The translations under genes and the position numbers were made by a program. The notes under the pieces were generated by a model. The model was not told where the DNA came from and ran no database searches. It was given only the letters and a program-made list of their open reading frames with translations. A stretch of 64,000 bases of DNA from Psychrobacter sp. Pi2-1 (GTDB taxonomy: Bacteria; Pseudomonadota; Gammaproteobacteria; Pseudomonadales; Moraxellaceae), in the NCBI RefSeq assembly GCF_904846645.1, contig NZ_CAJHBO010000003.1, positions 62,001-126,000 of the forward strand. The letters are read 5' to 3'. Each line of letters starts with the position of its first letter. Position 1 is the stretch's first letter. This document shows positions 17,560 through 26,749 of the stretch, in pieces.

Positions 17560-18576
17560 ATGATTTCAGTTATTATCGCCGCATTTAATGCCGCTGCCAC
17601 TATTGATCGTTGTATTAGTAGTATTGACGTTGCGAAAAAAAGCCATGAGATTGAATTGATCGTTATTGACGATGGTTCTGATGATGAAACTGCTAGGTTA
17701 TTGCACAAGTGGGAAAGTGATAGGGCATGGATTACGGTGCAATATCAAAAAAATGGGGGCGTGGCAGATGCGCGTAATACTGGGCTTGATATCGCTATCG
17801 GCGACTACATCGTTTTTATAGATGCGGACGACACTATCGACGATTGGTATTTTGACTTTGTCATTGCACAAACGGTTGATCGAGATATTGAGCTGTTGGC
17901 GTTTGGTCATAAGCGCATCATGTTAGATGGCTCTGTTACCGAGCGCCGTAACATTACAGCAGAATATTCACGGCAAGACATTAAAATGCTACAGCTGAGA
18001 GTGACAGAGAATAGAAATATATATTGGTATGTAACTACCAAGGTTTATAGCAAAAGACTGATAGCGGATTTGCGGTTTAATTGTGACATAAAACTTGGTG
18101 AAGACAGTATTTTTAATATTGAGTGCTTGGGGAAAGCGAACCATTTATCTGTCGTACCCGACTGTCCATATAACTACTATGAAAATGCCACTTCGATGAC
18201 GAGTTTGCAATATAAGCCAGGGCTACTAGAGTCTATTGAAGCAGACTACAACGCCAGAGTCAGGATACATGACTGGTCTATCAGTGCTACTGAGAGGCAA
18301 GTACTGCTATCAGATTTTGCCCGTAGTTATATCGAGCATATGCTGCCATATTTACTCAATAATTTGGCTCATATTCAGATGAGAAAACGCCATGCAGAGT
18401 TGATAAAAATACGCCAGTCTTTCGTTTATCAGAACTGTTTGCCACATTACCATCAACGGCATCCAGCACGCGGTATTCGTATCTTGATTTCATATTTTTC
18501 ACGACGTTGGTATGTGATGACATTGGCTTTTTTGCAGCTGTCTTGGTCTAAAGCGAAGGTAAAAAGACATGTTTAA
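17560..18576 (+). CDS. Family 2 glycosyltransferase (first)
   Basis: A 338-residue GT-A fold enzyme expected to add one sugar to the lipid-linked repeat unit at the cytoplasmic face of the membrane. The nucleotide-sugar binding start SVIIAAFNAAATIDRCISSI, then VIDDGSDDET, GGVADARNTGLDIAIGDYI and the metal-binding FIDADDT (DADD at 88-91) are all present. A conserved GEDSIFNIECL near residue 185 is the usual acceptor-side acidic motif of this subgroup. The C-terminal third is basic, probably for membrane contact. The last eight bases overlap the start of the next gene, implying translational coupling. The donor and acceptor cannot be told from sequence. Confidence 0.88.
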   Translation: MISVIIAAFNAAATIDRCISSIDVAKKSHEIELIVIDDGSDDETARLLHKWESDRAWITVQYQKNGGVADARNTGLDIAIGDYIVFIDADDTIDDWYFDFVIAQTVDRDIELLAFGHKRIMLDGSVTERRNITAEYSRQDIKMLQLRVTENRNIYWYVTTKVYSKRLIADLRFNCDIKLGEDSIFNIECLGKANHLSVVPDCPYNYYENATSMTSLQYKPGLLESIEADYNARVRIHDWSISATERQVLLSDFARSYIEHMLPYLLNNLAHIQMRKRHAELIKIRQSFVYQNCLPHYHQRHPARGIRILISYFSRRWYVMTLAFLQLSWSKAKVKRHV

Positions 18577-19759
18577 TATTGATTTGTTTCCCCAGGCTTT
18601 AAAAAGTGACGAAAATGGACAGACTCGTTCTTGTTTGCTGAAACAAACAACCATGGGTGAAAGTGTCACTGAGCAAGAGTTGTGGTTTGCATATCCTATC
18701 AATCTACCAATGCCAGAAGACGATGATTGCGACTCTTACTTGTTAGCCACATTGTTGCCTGCGATGCAGCTAGGCGCGGCTATTCGGGTTCATGGCAGTG
18801 TGTCCCACGAGCTATTAGCCAATCTGACAGAGCTGCAGTATGTTTGGAATAAATGGTTACCAGAGCGTTATTTTGCGATTGATATACAAGTTGATCGTAT
18901 TAGAGCGCGCGACGTACAAGTAGAGGGTGCGATTGCTGCATTTTCTGGTGGCGTTGATGCTCAATTTACCGCTTATCGTCATGCGACAGGCAGAGCAGGA
19001 TATGCCACGCGAGATATTAAGGCAGGGGTTTTTGTGCATGGCTTTGATATACCTTTAGATGATACAGAAGGTTTTGATAGTGCTGTGGAGATAGCAACCA
19101 AAGTACTTTCTGATATTAACGTTGATCTACTGCCAGTTAAGACGAATGTTCGAGCATTGTGGTCTATCGATTGGGAAGAATATCACGCGGCTGCCATTGC
19201 TTCCGTTCTATGTGGATTGAAACGATATGCAGGAATTGGGCTCATCGGTAGTGGCGATTCTTATGAGGTATTACTTACGCCATGGGGTTCACATCCCATA
19301 ACAGATCCATTATTGAGCGGTGGTAATTTTAGACTTCTTCATGATGGTGCAGGGTTTAGCCGGTCTGAGAAGTTAAACATTCTTTCAAATTGGTCTATAG
19401 GCATACGAAACCTACGTGTTTGCTGGGCTGGTAATAAGCATGATAGAAACTGCGGTCACTGTGAAAAATGTGTACGAACTCGATTAAACCTCGTACTTGC
19501 AGGTGTTGATAATCCTGCTTGTTTTGACGCTCCGATAGATTCGTCACTTTTCAAGTTCATGGTTCTGAAAAGTGACGCTGTACGCATAGACTGGTCTCTA
19601 ATTCGTCAAGAAATGATTGAAACGGGCAAAGGTGTTGAGTGGCTTCCGTACATTGAAAAAGTACTCAAACGTAAGTCATCTCCAAAATTGAGTAAGTTAT
19701 TTCCTTTTGGGTCAAAGCGTCGCATGTGGGTAAAAAAGATGTTAATGAGAAATAAATAA
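18569..19759 (+). CDS. QueC-like PP-loop ATPase-fold protein in the polysaccharide operon
   Basis: A 396-residue protein of unknown function. Residues 126-131 (SGGVDA) form a PP-loop of the N-type ATP pyrophosphatase/QueC type, although the usual final serine is alanine. A four-cysteine site, Cys295, Cys305, Cys308 and Cys311 (spacing C-x9-CGHC-x2-C), matches the zinc site of QueC. Between them are IGSGDSYEVLLTPWGSHP and SRSEKLNILSNW, also reminiscent of QueC-type proteins. The first 110 residues have no recognised domain. It overlaps the preceding glycosyltransferase by eight bases and sits 13 bases before the pyruvyltransferase, so it belongs to this operon. A role in modifying a sugar, for example amidation or another ATP-dependent step, is inference; it is not expected to make queuosine precursor here. 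Confidence 0.75.
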   Translation: MFNIDLFPQALKSDENGQTRSCLLKQTTMGESVTEQELWFAYPINLPMPEDDDCDSYLLATLLPAMQLGAAIRVHGSVSHELLANLTELQYVWNKWLPERYFAIDIQVDRIRARDVQVEGAIAAFSGGVDAQFTAYRHATGRAGYATRDIKAGVFVHGFDIPLDDTEGFDSAVEIATKVLSDINVDLLPVKTNVRALWSIDWEEYHAAAIASVLCGLKRYAGIGLIGSGDSYEVLLTPWGSHPITDPLLSGGNFRLLHDGAGFSRSEKLNILSNWSIGIRNLRVCWAGNKHDRNCGHCEKCVRTRLNLVLAGVDNPACFDAPIDSSLFKFMVLKSDAVRIDWSLIRQEMIETGKGVEWLPYIEKVLKRKSSPKLSKLFPFGSKRRMWVKKMLMRNK

Positions 19760-19772
19760 GGGAGTGTCAAAA

Positions 19773-20855
19773 ATGAATACTACCGCCATAAAAAAGCTCA
19801 TACCAATTAAACTGAAAAAACACTTAGTTACTTATATGGGCGCGCGCGATTTCCCTTTACCTAGTAGTAATCGATGCTTCATTTTTCTGGCGGCTGACTA
19901 CGGCAATATTGGTGATATCGCTATCTCTTACGCTCAAAAGCAATACTTGCAACATGTGATGACCGATTATGAAGTTGTCAGTGTTCCTATTAGTCAAACC
20001 AGATTGGTGCTTAATTCGATTAAACAACAGATAAAACAGAGAGATATTGTCACTATTATTGGGGGAGGCAATATGGGTAGCTCGTATCCTGATATTGAAG
20101 AGCTGCGCCAATTAGTTATCAATACATTTCCTACGAATCGCGTTGTGTGTTTTCCCCAGACCTTGGATTGGAGTGATTCTGCTAAGTCTAAGCAAGCATT
20201 GCATCGTATCGTAAACGTCTACGCCAAGCATCCAGATATACACATTTTCGCTAGAGAGTCGATGACAGCGGCCAAACTCATCAAGCTTTTTACCGAGTAT
20301 AGCAATGTCCATGTTGGTCTTGTGCCAGATATCGTTATGAGTGCAAACGCAGCAGTACTTGGGACGACAAATGACGTAGAGTCTTCAACTATTCTGCGAT
20401 GCTTACGAGATGACAAAGAAGCTGCGCTATCAGGTGAGCAGTATGCAATGATAGACAAAGCCTTAGCAGATACTGGCTATCATATTGAAAAGACAGATAC
20501 CCATGCTGGCGGTTCTCAATTGGGCGAAGTGCATTGCAAAAAATTACTGACCGACAAGCTTAGCCAGTTTCGTGCTGCAAAATTGGTCGTGACTGACCGC
20601 CTACATGGCATGATTTTATGTTTACTATCGGGTACACCTTGCTTGGTATTGCCGAACTCCAATCATAAGATAAGACAAACGCAGTTAGACTGGTTACGTA
20701 ATCATCCAAGACTTGTGTTTTTAGAATTAGATGAGGTTGCTGAGATTTCAAAACATATCGACAAACTGATATCCCTGTCTCATGGCACCATGAATGAGTC
20801 ACCCGTTCATATCAATGAATACCATGAGTTGGAAAAATCGGTGGTTATTATATGA
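19773..20855 (+). CDS. Polysaccharide pyruvyl transferase family protein
   Basis: Family known for attaching a pyruvyl ketal from phosphoenolpyruvate to sugar residues of surface polysaccharides (CsaB/WcaK/ExoV type). The 360-residue product shows AADYGNIGDIAISYAQKQYL at the N-terminus, IIGGGNMGSSYPDIEELR, VVCFPQTLDW and the C-terminal VVTDRLHGMILCLLSGTPCL, where RLHG is the most conserved motif of the family. The ATG at 19773 has AAGGGAG eight bases upstream, so it is preferred to the GTG at 19764. The end overlaps the next glycosyltransferase by four bases (ATGA). The repeat unit is therefore likely to carry an acidic pyruvyl group; some family members have other roles, so this is likely and not certain. 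Confidence 0.85.
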   Translation: MNTTAIKKLIPIKLKKHLVTYMGARDFPLPSSNRCFIFLAADYGNIGDIAISYAQKQYLQHVMTDYEVVSVPISQTRLVLNSIKQQIKQRDIVTIIGGGNMGSSYPDIEELRQLVINTFPTNRVVCFPQTLDWSDSAKSKQALHRIVNVYAKHPDIHIFARESMTAAKLIKLFTEYSNVHVGLVPDIVMSANAAVLGTTNDVESSTILRCLRDDKEAALSGEQYAMIDKALADTGYHIEKTDTHAGGSQLGEVHCKKLLTDKLSQFRAAKLVVTDRLHGMILCLLSGTPCLVLPNSNHKIRQTQLDWLRNHPRLVFLELDEVAEISKHIDKLISLSHGTMNESPVHINEYHELEKSVVII

Positions 20856-21898
20856 CTAGCCTAGCAGAGCCATTGGTGAGCATTATCGTGCCAGTATACA
20901 ACGTCGCGTTATATGTCGACGCGTGTTTAGAATCTATCAAGCAGCAAACCTATAAGAATATTGAAATCATTGTCGTTGAAGATTGCTCTACTGATAATTC
21001 AAAACAAGCGCTTGCCTTACATCTCACAGATAAGCGTATAAGAGTCATTCAACATAATGAAAACAGTGGTCTTTCTGCTGCTCGCAATACTGGTATTAAA
21101 TCTGCAGTAGGCGATTATATGATGTTCGTGGATTCCGATGACATTGTAGATACTCGCTTAGTGGCAGCTTGTGTAGATTGTGCTCTCACTACGAATGCAG
21201 AAGTAGTGACATATGGTTTTGCACCGTTTAAAGAGGGAGCGGCAGAGAATGAACTACCGTATTCAGCTGCTAACTTAGTATTTGAGGCAACCAAGATAGA
21301 CGATTCGTATTTCAGCCTACCGCATTTTGCATGGCTTAAATTTATTAAATCCAGTGTCGTACAAAAGGCTTCTCTAAGTTTTCCAGTGGGTTTGTATTAC
21401 GAGGATTGGCCTTTCCATTGGCATCTTGGCTTATCTACTAAGGTTAGATATCAGTTGCCTATTGATTTTTATCTGTATAGACAGCGAGGCACGTCGATTA
21501 CGGGTTCAACAGATAAAAAGCTATTAGACCTATTTATTATTCATTCAGAAGTCATGAACCTAGTAGAAGACTATCAAGCGGATGACGTTAAAAAAATACT
21601 TGCTAATAAAATCAGACAGAGTCATTGGAGCATTCTCACCCGTATAGATAATGAGTATTTAGCAAGGGCATTGGTACAAGCTAAAAAAGCAGATAAAGCA
21701 CTACGATTAAATGGTTATCAGAACAAGTGGACGTTAAGGAATACAGTGGTCAGCAATATAGTACGTATGCCAAGCCAAATCGCGCTACCTATAATGCAGG
21801 TGCTTCGTCAAGCACTAGAGAAAGAAACAATATTAAAAGGAAGCAAATTGGAAATAGTTACGAGAAGCAAAGTTGGCTTTATGTTTCTTAAAAGGTAA
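20852..21898 (+). CDS. Family 2 glycosyltransferase (second)
   Basis: A 348-residue cytoplasmic GT-A enzyme. Motifs in order are VSIIVPVYNVALYVDACLES (9-28), VVEDCSTDNS (41-50), NSGLSAARNTGIKSAVGDYM (71-90) and the metal-binding FVDSDD (92-97). GLYYEDWPFHWHLGLS near residue 185 contains the ED acidic motif, here EDW. Start and stop overlap the neighbours by four bases on the left and leave five bases on the right, so translation is coupled through this part of the operon. The closest relatives by motif are capsule and O-antigen glycosyltransferases; the donor sugar is unknown. Confidence 0.9.
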   Translation: MTSLAEPLVSIIVPVYNVALYVDACLESIKQQTYKNIEIIVVEDCSTDNSKQALALHLTDKRIRVIQHNENSGLSAARNTGIKSAVGDYMMFVDSDDIVDTRLVAACVDCALTTNAEVVTYGFAPFKEGAAENELPYSAANLVFEATKIDDSYFSLPHFAWLKFIKSSVVQKASLSFPVGLYYEDWPFHWHLGLSTKVRYQLPIDFYLYRQRGTSITGSTDKKLLDLFIIHSEVMNLVEDYQADDVKKILANKIRQSHWSILTRIDNEYLARALVQAKKADKALRLNGYQNKWTLRNTVVSNIVRMPSQIALPIMQVLRQALEKETILKGSKLEIVTRSKVGFMFLKR

Positions 21899-21903
21899 AT
21901 GAT

Positions 21904-23016
21904 ATGACTATTCGAAGAGTACTGCACATAGTGGGAAAAATGGATCGCGCTGGGGCAGAGACCATGCTTATGAGTTTATATCGTCATATAGATCATCGCC
22001 AGATTCAGTTTGATTTTGTCACTTTTACCGACGAGATTGGCGACTATGACGCTGAGATAACAGCGTTGGGAGGTAGAATTATACCAATTTTAGCTGGTCA
22101 TTCATTAACGCGCATGCTCAAACTTAAAAAATTCCTTAAACAGCAGCCTGATTATCGAATCGTTCATGCTCATATGCTATTAAACAATGCTTTTCATCTG
22201 TTGGCTGCTAAAGGTGCTGGCGTGCCGCATCGCATTTCGCACTCTCATAGCACCAGTAATGGTAAAACCAATATTATTAAAAAAATATATGAACAATGGG
22301 CATTAATTACCAATCGTACATTGGCTACTAAGAGAATCAGTTGCGGTGACCATGCTGCAAATTACCTATTTGGTACTACAAAAGATGTGTGGCTACTGCC
22401 CAATGCTGTTGATATACAGCAGATGATATCAGTCGCTAACCAATCACGGCACTATATCGATCAGGAGTTTAGTGCTAAAAAATTTGGAGATAAAGGGTTA
22501 AAAATCATCCAAGTTGGTCGTCTCAGTGAGGTTAAAAACCATCAGTTTTCTTTAGAAGTCGCTGAGCAGTTAAAAAAACGTCATGTTGACTTTACCTTAT
22601 ATATCGTTGGACAAGGTCCATTGGAAGATCAATTAAAACGACAAGTGAAAGAGCAAGCCCTAGAGGATAATATTAAGTTTTTGGGTATGCGTACGGATGT
22701 TACTGAGTTAATGGCTGGTGCTGACTGTATGATTATGCCATCCCTGCATGAAGGTTTCCCAGTGGTCTTAGTAGAAAGCCAGACAGTAGGACTTATGGCA
22801 TTAGTTTCTGATCAAGTATCACCTGAAGTAGATTTAGGACTTGGACTTGTATGTTTTTTACCTATACAGTCAGCCAATGTTTGGGTGGATAGTTTGCTGA
22901 GTTTTCAGCCTCCAATATCCAATGAAGCAGAAATAATGAAGGCGCTAAATCTACATGGCTTTAGCGCCGCGACCAATTCGCAGAAGTTAACGCAAATGTA
23001 TTTGAATATGCGATAA
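21904..23016 (+). CDS. Family 4 glycosyltransferase, EpsF-like
   Basis: A 370-residue GT-B fold retaining enzyme. The N-terminal VLHIVGKMDRAGAETMLMSL is the typical glycine-rich opening of EpsF-type family members. RISHSHSTS lies in the first domain. In the second, IIQVGRLSEVKNHQFSLEVA and YIVGQGPLEDQL mark the nucleotide-sugar site and MPSLHEGFPVVLVESQ the E-x7-E motif. Five bases separate it from the preceding glycosyltransferase and 39 from the polymerase gene. It probably adds an internal sugar of the repeat unit. The donor is not predictable from sequence alone. Confidence 0.9.
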   Translation: MTIRRVLHIVGKMDRAGAETMLMSLYRHIDHRQIQFDFVTFTDEIGDYDAEITALGGRIIPILAGHSLTRMLKLKKFLKQQPDYRIVHAHMLLNNAFHLLAAKGAGVPHRISHSHSTSNGKTNIIKKIYEQWALITNRTLATKRISCGDHAANYLFGTTKDVWLLPNAVDIQQMISVANQSRHYIDQEFSAKKFGDKGLKIIQVGRLSEVKNHQFSLEVAEQLKKRHVDFTLYIVGQGPLEDQLKRQVKEQALEDNIKFLGMRTDVTELMAGADCMIMPSLHEGFPVVLVESQTVGLMALVSDQVSPEVDLGLGLVCFLPIQSANVWVDSLLSFQPPISNEAEIMKALNLHGFSAATNSQKLTQMYLNMR

Positions 23017-23055
23017 GGCTTTTACTTAATATTCAGCTACTTTATAGAGGGTTAA

Positions 23056-24096
23056 ATGCTTCCTTATCTGTTGGTCCTTAGCCTTGTTGTTTTCTGGATA
23101 GTACTGGAGAAAAAATCTCTCAATCGTACGTCTTTTTGGCTGCCCTTAATTACTTTAGCTCTGTTCGCAGGCAGTCGTAGCTATTGGGTCGGTACAGATA
23201 CTGCAAACTATACCAGAAATTTTAACAATAAATTGAGTCCTGAGTCCTTTAGATTTAATGAAGATGTTGAGTACGGCTACCAGCTATTTGAGTATTCATT
23301 ACTGCATGTGACGAATAACTATTTTTGGCTACTGATTATCACCAGCTTGGTTATCGTCTATTGCTATTTGAGAATCATCAGAAGATACAGTGTGAACTAT
23401 TGGTTCTCTGTATTTCTGTTTATTACGCTAGGCGTCTATACCTTTTCATTCAATGGGTTGCGTCAAGGAATCGCAATGGCTTTGTTTACGTTGGCCATTC
23501 CTTATCTGCTAGAGAAACGGCTTTTTCCTTATTTATTAATATGTGCCATTGCATCATTTTTTCATATCACGGCTTTATTTATCATTCCATTTTATTTCAT
23601 TGTAAATTTGAGAGTGAAGCCAGCTTATAAAATACTTGCGACATTTTTTGGGTCGTTATTCGTTAGTAGGTTACTCGTATCTTATATTTCATCTACTAAT
23701 GATCGATATGAAGACTATGCAAAAGTATCTGAAGAGTCAGGCGGGTTTTTGACACTTGGGTTTTACACTGTGCTTATGCTTCTCATCATTATTGCGAGCT
23801 ATGTATATAAAATTAAAGACAAAAGCTTTCAGCAGCTATTGATGTTTTATGCATCAGGCGTGGTTTTTGTTATACCACTAGCGCTGTTAGGTACGAGCGC
23901 TTCAGGCCCGCAAAGAATCATTTCGTATTTTACATGGACTTTGGTTTTGTTGCTGCCTGTGGTTTTGAAAAAGATAAATAACATTTATGTCTATATCATT
24001 AGTGTGTTTATCTTCCTTGCGTATTTCATATTGACAACATCAAGGTTCAGCGATCTAAGTCCTTATATTATCAATCCTATGTTTGAGGTGTTCTGA
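23056..24096 (+). CDS. EpsG-family polysaccharide polymerase (Wzy role)
   Basis: A 346-residue polytopic membrane protein with about nine hydrophobic segments. It has the EpsG-type opening with GSRSYWVGTDTANYTRNF (R-x-x-x-VGTDT-x-x-Y) followed by DVEYGYQLFEY and, mid-protein, FSFNGLRQGIAMALFTLA, where NGLRQG is the hallmark of the family. Such proteins polymerise lipid-linked repeat units at the periplasmic face, in the role of Wzy. It is the only polymerase candidate in the cluster. The stop overlaps the next ATG by one base (TGATG), so expression is coupled to the glycosyltransferase at 24096. Base composition is a little more AT-rich than the flanking housekeeping genes, as is common for polymerase genes. 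Confidence 0.87.
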   Translation: MLPYLLVLSLVVFWIVLEKKSLNRTSFWLPLITLALFAGSRSYWVGTDTANYTRNFNNKLSPESFRFNEDVEYGYQLFEYSLLHVTNNYFWLLIITSLVIVYCYLRIIRRYSVNYWFSVFLFITLGVYTFSFNGLRQGIAMALFTLAIPYLLEKRLFPYLLICAIASFFHITALFIIPFYFIVNLRVKPAYKILATFFGSLFVSRLLVSYISSTNDRYEDYAKVSEESGGFLTLGFYTVLMLLIIIASYVYKIKDKSFQQLLMFYASGVVFVIPLALLGTSASGPQRIISYFTWTLVLLLPVVLKKINNIYVYIISVFIFLAYFILTTSRFSDLSPYIINPMFEVF

Positions 24097-24959
24097 TGAA
24101 GAGTCACGCTTATATCTCAATTGGCATTCCTATCTATAACGCTGAAGCCTATTTGGCGACAGCCATAAAGTCAATATGGGCGCAGACACACGATCTGTGG
24201 GAGCTTATCTTAATAGATGATGGTTCTACAGACAACTCGCTAGCAATAGCCAAACAGTTTGAGAAGATTGATAGCAGGATAAGAGTGATATCCGATGGTT
24301 CCAACAAGAAACTGCCTGCTCGTCTGAACCAGCTTATTGATGAGTCAAAATATGATTACATTGCCCGTATGGATGCTGACGATCTCATTCACCCAGATAG
24401 ATTGGCTGTTCAAATAAACTTTTTAGAGAACAATCCCAGTTATGACTTAGTGTCTACTGGCGTAGTATCTATTGATGCTCAAAACAAGGTGTATGGTTGT
24501 CGTCATGTAGACCGTTTATATGCAGGATTTGAGAGTGTGGAGACTGCATATCCCATTGTCCATGCGTCTATTTTGGCAAAAAAAAGTTGGTATGAGCGTA
24601 ATAGATATAATGAGAATTATCCAAGGTCTGAAGATTATGACCTGTGGTGTAGAGCCATATCCAAACAGGATTTGCGCTTAGCCGTGCTCCCAGACTTGCT
24701 CTATTACTATAGAGAAGAGGGCAATCTGTCATTAGCAAAAATCGTTCGATCTTACAAAGATAGTCTTACGACATATAGTGAATATAAAAAAACCAATATC
24801 GTCGACAGTGCTAAGTTAGAAGCAAAAATCGGTGCGGTAAGGTTATTAGACTCGCTAGGGCTCTTGCAAAAGATAGCCAATAAGAGAAACAAAATAACGA
24901 TGTCCGAGCAGCTACAAGAAAACCATCAAGCGGTTGTTAATGGTTTGGTTGCTGAATAA
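24096..24959 (+). CDS. Family 2 glycosyltransferase (third)
   Basis: A 287-residue GT-A enzyme. It opens with YISIGIPIYNAEAYLATAIK and has LIDDGSTDNS (39-48), LNQLIDESKYDYIARMDADD with the metal-binding DADD at 93-96, HPDRLAVQINFLENNP and RSEDYDLWCRA, where ED is the acceptor-side acidic pair. No membrane segment is seen. The ARMDADD-HPDRL pattern is characteristic of a common GT2 subgroup found in capsule loci. It follows the EpsG-type polymerase with a one-base overlap and precedes the next GT4 gene by 32 bases. The linkage it forms is unknown. Confidence 0.9.
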   Translation: MKSHAYISIGIPIYNAEAYLATAIKSIWAQTHDLWELILIDDGSTDNSLAIAKQFEKIDSRIRVISDGSNKKLPARLNQLIDESKYDYIARMDADDLIHPDRLAVQINFLENNPSYDLVSTGVVSIDAQNKVYGCRHVDRLYAGFESVETAYPIVHASILAKKSWYERNRYNENYPRSEDYDLWCRAISKQDLRLAVLPDLLYYYREEGNLSLAKIVRSYKDSLTTYSEYKKTNIVDSAKLEAKIGAVRLLDSLGLLQKIANKRNKITMSEQLQENHQAVVNGLVAE

Positions 24960-24991
24960 ATTTATCAATGAAGTAATAATGAGGTGCTTAA

Positions 24992-26134
24992 ATGAAACCA
25001 AAAATATGCTTTATTATGACGGACGCCGTTTCTTTTAATGTGTTATATCGCAATCAGCTTGAATATATTAGAGACTCTTCAAACTTTGAGATTACGGTAA
25101 TCTGTGGCGGCAGTAGGGAGCAGCTAGATATTTTACGTGCACGTAATCTAGGAGAAGTGGTTGATTTAAATTTTCAGCGCAAGCCTTCTGTGCTACAAGA
25201 TGCCAAGTCATTAGTGCTATTAACTCGTTACCTGTTCATTAGGCGATTTGATATTGTGATTTATTTAACACCAAAGGCTTTATTGTTAGGAAGCATAGCC
25301 AGCACACTCACTATGCAAAAGAGAAGAGTTGCCTTTAGTGTGGGACGAGCCTATGAGAATTTTTCAGGCCTAAAGAAACGCGCTTTTCAGGGTCTTGATC
25401 AACTTAGCTTTGGTCTTTCTCATGAGGTGCTATTCGTTTCTGATTCCTTAGTAAATGTGTGCTTATCAGAAAATCTTCTTAAAGAAAATAAGGCGCGTGT
25501 CATCGATAATGGTTCATTTAACGGTATTGATATTGATGTACTCAGACCGGTAGAGCAAATGGCAAAACAAAAATTAAGACGACAGTATAGAGTGCCTGTA
25601 GACGCTTTTGTAATTTGTGTTGTCGGTAGAATTTGTGAAGACAAAGGCCTAAAAGATATTGGTGAGATATCTGAAAGCCTTAAATCAGAGAATATTCACT
25701 TTATGTTCATCGGAGACTTCGAAGATGACATCGGCAAGTCGGTCGTGGATAGAATAGTGAAAGAAGGTAGGGGCGTATATATACCAGCCAATCCAAAAGT
25801 AGAAGAGGTAATTCAATGTGCTGATTTGCAACTATTTTTAAGCTACCGAGAGGGTTTTGGGAATGTTGCTATCGAAGCAGCTAGTTGCGGTGTGCCAACG
25901 TTTGCCTATGATGTGGTGGGTGTAAAAGATAGTGTAAAACAAGATATCAGCGGTCAAAAGTTCCAGTTAAAAGACACTGTGTCCGTGACAAAAGCCATCA
26001 AACAAGCAATCACTGATATCAATTTTAAAGATAAGTATCCTAAAGCAAGAGCTTGGGCGATTCAGAACTTCGAACAAAAAGAACTATGGCAGAGTTATTT
26101 GGATTTTTATCTACACCATACAAATAAGGCCTAA
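24992..26134 (+). CDS. Family 4 glycosyltransferase (second GT4)
   Basis: A 380-residue GT-B enzyme. The N-terminal CFIMTDAVSFNVLYRNQLEY is typical of a subgroup found next to PglC-type sugar transferases (PglA-like), which add the second sugar onto a bacillosamine-type first residue. The C-terminal domain carries VCVVGRICEDKGLKDIGE (as CVVGRICEDKGLKDI) and SYREGFGNVAIEAASCGVPT with the E-x7-E motif. Three bases separate it from the initiating transferase at 26138. Together they could make the first disaccharide on undecaprenyl phosphate; that pairing is inference from position and family. GAGG lies about nine bases before the ATG. Confidence 0.88.
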   Translation: MKPKICFIMTDAVSFNVLYRNQLEYIRDSSNFEITVICGGSREQLDILRARNLGEVVDLNFQRKPSVLQDAKSLVLLTRYLFIRRFDIVIYLTPKALLLGSIASTLTMQKRRVAFSVGRAYENFSGLKKRAFQGLDQLSFGLSHEVLFVSDSLVNVCLSENLLKENKARVIDNGSFNGIDIDVLRPVEQMAKQKLRRQYRVPVDAFVICVVGRICEDKGLKDIGEISESLKSENIHFMFIGDFEDDIGKSVVDRIVKEGRGVYIPANPKVEEVIQCADLQLFLSYREGFGNVAIEAASCGVPTFAYDVVGVKDSVKQDISGQKFQLKDTVSVTKAIKQAITDINFKDKYPKARAWAIQNFEQKELWQSYLDFYLHHTNKA

Positions 26135-26137
26135 CGG

Positions 26138-26749
26138 ATGATAAAACGACTATTTGATATTGTAGGTGCAACGACAGCGTTAGTAGTGCTATCTCCTGTC
26201 TATGCTGCAACTGCCTACAAGGTGAGTAAAAATCTTGGCGCGCCTGTTCTATTTCGTCAGATTCGTCCAGGTCTGTATGGCAAGCCATTTGAGATGATAA
26301 AGTTTCGTTCCATGAAGGATGATATAGATGCAGATGGCAATCCTTTAGAAGATGGCGCGCGATTGACATCGTTTGGTAAAGCGCTGCGTAACACTAGCCT
26401 TGATGAGTTGCCAGAGCTTTGGAATGTCATAAAAGGCGATATGAGTCTAGTGGGCCCGCGACCATTATTAATGGAATATCTGCCCTTATATAATGATGAA
26501 CAAGCGCGCCGACACAATGTCCGCCCAGGTATTACAGGATATGCTCAAGTCAATGGTCGCAACGCTATTGGGTGGGATGAGAGGTTTGCATTGGATACAT
26601 GGTATGTGGACAATCAGTCGCTGTGGTTGGATATTAAGATTTTATTTAAAACAGTGAAAAAGGTCATTATCAAAGATGGCATTAGTGCTGAGGGCGAAGC
26701 AACTATGAGTAAATTCATGGGCAATAGTATTAATGAAGAAATGCTTTAA
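26138..26749 (+). CDS. pglC: PglC-type initiating phosphoglycosyl transferase
   Basis: Transfers a phospho-sugar from a UDP-sugar to undecaprenyl phosphate, starting the repeat unit. The 203-residue protein is the minimal monotopic form: one re-entrant N-terminal hydrophobic helix (about 4-24, with FDIVGATTALVVLSPVYA) and the catalytic domain. It shows PVLFRQIRPGLYGKPFEMIK, FRSMKD, the catalytic Asp89-Glu90 pair in NTSLDELPELWNV, GDMSLVGPRPLL and RPGITGYAQVNGRN. The length and motifs fit PglC rather than the longer WcaJ/WbaP. With a PglF-type dehydratase at 14073 and an aminotransferase at 26895, the first sugar is likely a 4-amino-6-deoxy-GlcNAc or diacetylbacillosamine type. Confidence 0.92.
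   Translation: MIKRLFDIVGATTALVVLSPVYAATAYKVSKNLGAPVLFRQIRPGLYGKPFEMIKFRSMKDDIDADGNPLEDGARLTSFGKALRNTSLDELPELWNVIKGDMSLVGPRPLLMEYLPLYNDEQARRHNVRPGITGYAQVNGRNAIGWDERFALDTWYVDNQSLWLDIKILFKTVKKVIIKDGISAEGEATMSKFMGNSINEEML

Noticed and set aside
18569..19759. PP-loop gene as a true queC of queuosine synthesis
   Set aside because: Ala replaces the last Ser of the PP-loop motif, there is an extra N-terminal region of about 110 residues, and it is translationally coupled to glycan genes; no queuosine gene is near.
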